6,863 bases of DNA from Chitinispirillaceae bacterium (lineage in GTDB: Bacteria > Fibrobacterota > Chitinivibrionia > Chitinivibrionales > Chitinispirillaceae): NCBI GenBank assembly GCA_016926315.1, contig JAFGOU010000130.1, forward strand, positions 1 to 6,863. The letters are read 5' to 3'. The notes beneath the pieces were generated by a model. It was not told where the DNA came from. It worked only from the letters and a program-made list of their open reading frames with translations, and did no database searches. How positions within the stretch are numbered: position 1 is the stretch's first letter; every line of letters begins with the position of its first letter. Positions 5,522-6,863 of the stretch are shown one piece after another. Position numbers and translations under genes: made by a program.

Positions 5522-6863
5522 ATGATCCCGTCCCTTCAGATCTACAACACCGCGACCCGCTCCAAGGAGCTTTTTTCCCCTCATAACGATCCGGTCGGCA
5601 TGTACTGCTGCGGCCCGACGGTTTATAACGTGGCCCATATCGGAAACCTGCGGACCTATATCTTTGAGGATGTGCTCAAGCGGACGCTGCTGTCGCTCGG
5701 GTATGCCGTCAGGCATGTCATCAACATCACCGATGTCGGCCATCTGGTTTCCGATGCCGATACCGGTGAAGACAAGATGGAGAAGGGCGCGGCCCGGGAA
5801 GGCAGGAGCGTATGGGACATCGCGGCGTATTATACGCAGAAGTTCATGACCGACATCAGCGACCTGAACATTCTCAAGCCCGACCTGTTCCCGAAGGCGA
5901 CAGACCATATTCCACCGATGATTAAAATGGTCGGTGAGCTGGAGCGCAGGGGGTTCACCTACCGCACCGGCGACGGAATCTATTTCGATACGCTCAGATT
6001 CCCCTCCTACGCTGCGTTCGCCCGGCTCGACCCGGCATCGATCAGGGCGGGCGAGCGGGTTGACATGGGCGAAAAACGTTCGCCCATGGATTTTGCCCTC
6101 TGGAAGTTCTCGCCAAAGGACGCGAAGCGCCAGATGGAGTGGGAGAGCCCGTGGGGTGCCGGGTTTCCGGGCTGGCATATTGAATGCAGCGCCATGGCGC
6201 TCGCCTACCTGGCCCAACCGGTGGATATTCACTGCGGCGGCAGCGACCACGTACGCGTTCATCATACCAATGAGATCGCCCAGGCCGAGGCCGCGACGGG
6301 CAGGCCATTCGTGAAATACTGGCTGCACGGCGAGTTCCTGGTTGTTGACAAAGGTAAAATGGCAAAATCGGGGGAGAACTTCGTGAGCGTGGATTCACTC
6401 AAAGAGGCGGGAATCCCGCCGCTCGCGTACCGGCTTTTCTGCTACAGCGCTCACTACCGCAGCCCGCTGACGTATTCGACAGACGGGGTCAGGGCGGCGG
6501 CGACAAGTCTCGCCAACCTTCGGAAAGCGCTGGCGGGAGATGTTTCCGCCGATACGGCCGCCATTGACCCGGCATCGGCCGGCAAGGCGCTCATCGATTT
6601 TTACGCCGCGGTGTACGACGACCTGAACATGCCGCGCGCCATGGCCGCCCTGTGGGATATCGTCAGGGACGAAAAAACCGCGTTGTCACTGCGTCGTGCC
6701 GCCGCCCGGAAAGCCGACGAGATACTCGGGCTCGATCTTCTAAACCCGTTTGAAGAAACCGCGGCGGACACGTTCGCCGGTGAGAACGGCACCTCGATAC
6801 GATTGGTCTGCGGCAGGGAACTTTCCGGAAGGGAAAAACTGGAGATTGCGGACAAGGTACGGC
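5522..6863 (+). CDS. cysS: Cysteinyl-tRNA synthetase (C-terminal end cut by window)
   Basis: This class I synthetase activates cysteine with ATP and charges tRNA-Cys. The visible 447 residues contain almost the whole protein. CCGPTVYNVAHIGN carries the HIGH-type motif His39-Ile-Gly-Asn42. The expected zinc ligands are Cys30, Cys222 (GWHIECSAM), His247 and Glu251 (VHHTNEIAQ). The KMSKS loop reads KMAKS at 279-283, followed by GENF rather than the usual LGNF. TDVGHLVSDADTGEDKMEKGA (70-90) and KRSPMDFALWKFSPKD (185-200) are typical of the family. The C-terminal helical anticodon-binding part is present up to the EIADKVR motif, so perhaps 25-50 residues are missing off the right edge. AGGA at 5511-5514, seven bases upstream, supports the ATG. 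It has its own promoter-like element and is probably not cotranscribed with purM. Confidence 0.97.
   Translation, partial: MIPSLQIYNTATRSKELFSPHNDPVGMYCCGPTVYNVAHIGNLRTYIFEDVLKRTLLSLGYAVRHVINITDVGHLVSDADTGEDKMEKGAAREGRSVWDIAAYYTQKFMTDISDLNILKPDLFPKATDHIPPMIKMVGELERRGFTYRTGDGIYFDTLRFPSYAAFARLDPASIRAGERVDMGEKRSPMDFALWKFSPKDAKRQMEWESPWGAGFPGWHIECSAMALAYLAQPVDIHCGGSDHVRVHHTNEIAQAEAATGRPFVKYWLHGEFLVVDKGKMAKSGENFVSVDSLKEAGIPPLAYRLFCYSAHYRSPLTYSTDGVRAAATSLANLRKALAGDVSADTAAIDPASAGKALIDFYAAVYDDLNMPRAMAALWDIVRDEKTALSLRRAAARKADEILGLDLLNPFEETAADTFAGENGTSIRLVCGRELSGREKLEIADKVR

Noticed and set aside
4826..6328. A 500-codon open frame on the minus strand spanning the purM 3' half, the spacer and the cysS 5' half
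   Set aside because: It lies antisense to two clearly recognised enzymes, its translation is rich in Arg, His and Gly with no recognisable motif, and GC-rich codon bias on the other strand readily keeps such frames open.
1..6863. A hidden multi-gene defence, mobile or biosynthetic system
   Set aside because: The genes are separately promoted housekeeping or envelope genes in mixed orientations. No transposase, integrase, toxin-antitoxin pair, nuclease, reverse transcriptase, CRISPR array or tRNA was found on either strand.

Overview
The window is ordinary chromosomal DNA of a diderm (Gram-negative-type) bacterium of moderately high GC content. It has six protein genes, two of them cut by the window edges. 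No mobile element, CRISPR array, rRNA or tRNA was seen. The diderm call rests on a periplasmic DegP/HtrA protease and a lipoprotein with a clean lipobox. The guanine-nucleotide enzyme at the left edge resembles the IMP dehydrogenase subtype known from Tritrichomonas foetus and some anaerobic bacteria. That, together with the unfamiliar lipoprotein, makes me think of Fibrobacterota- or Spirochaetota-like lineages, but this placement is inference and weak.

Layout, left to right. The 3' end of guaB (IMP dehydrogenase) runs to 266. A strong Shine-Dalgarno precedes a complete DegP/HtrA protease with two PDZ domains (406-1986). A 211-bp spacer with a good sigma-70-like promoter leads to a 299-residue two-domain lipoprotein (2198-3097) of unknown function. 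It ends at a perfect 20-bp inverted repeat that looks like a terminator. Convergent to it, on the minus strand, is a short inner-membrane protein with two membrane helices, a HAMP-like region and a coiled coil, but no output domain (3350-3970). A 300-bp divergent intergenic region containing several TTCCG/CGGAA dyads separates it from purM (4271-5308). A 213-bp spacer with a second promoter-like element precedes cysS, cysteinyl-tRNA synthetase (5522 to the right edge), which lacks only its last few dozen residues.

The genes do not form one operon. Each is set apart by 130-300 bp and several have their own apparent promoter. Two genes belong to purine nucleotide synthesis (guaB, purM), two act in the envelope (DegP quality control and the lipoprotein), one is a probable membrane signalling or adaptor protein, and one is a translation enzyme. 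I see no convincing new multi-gene system. The items most worth a second look are the lipoprotein, the output-less HAMP protein and the dyad-rich divergent region between that protein and purM.
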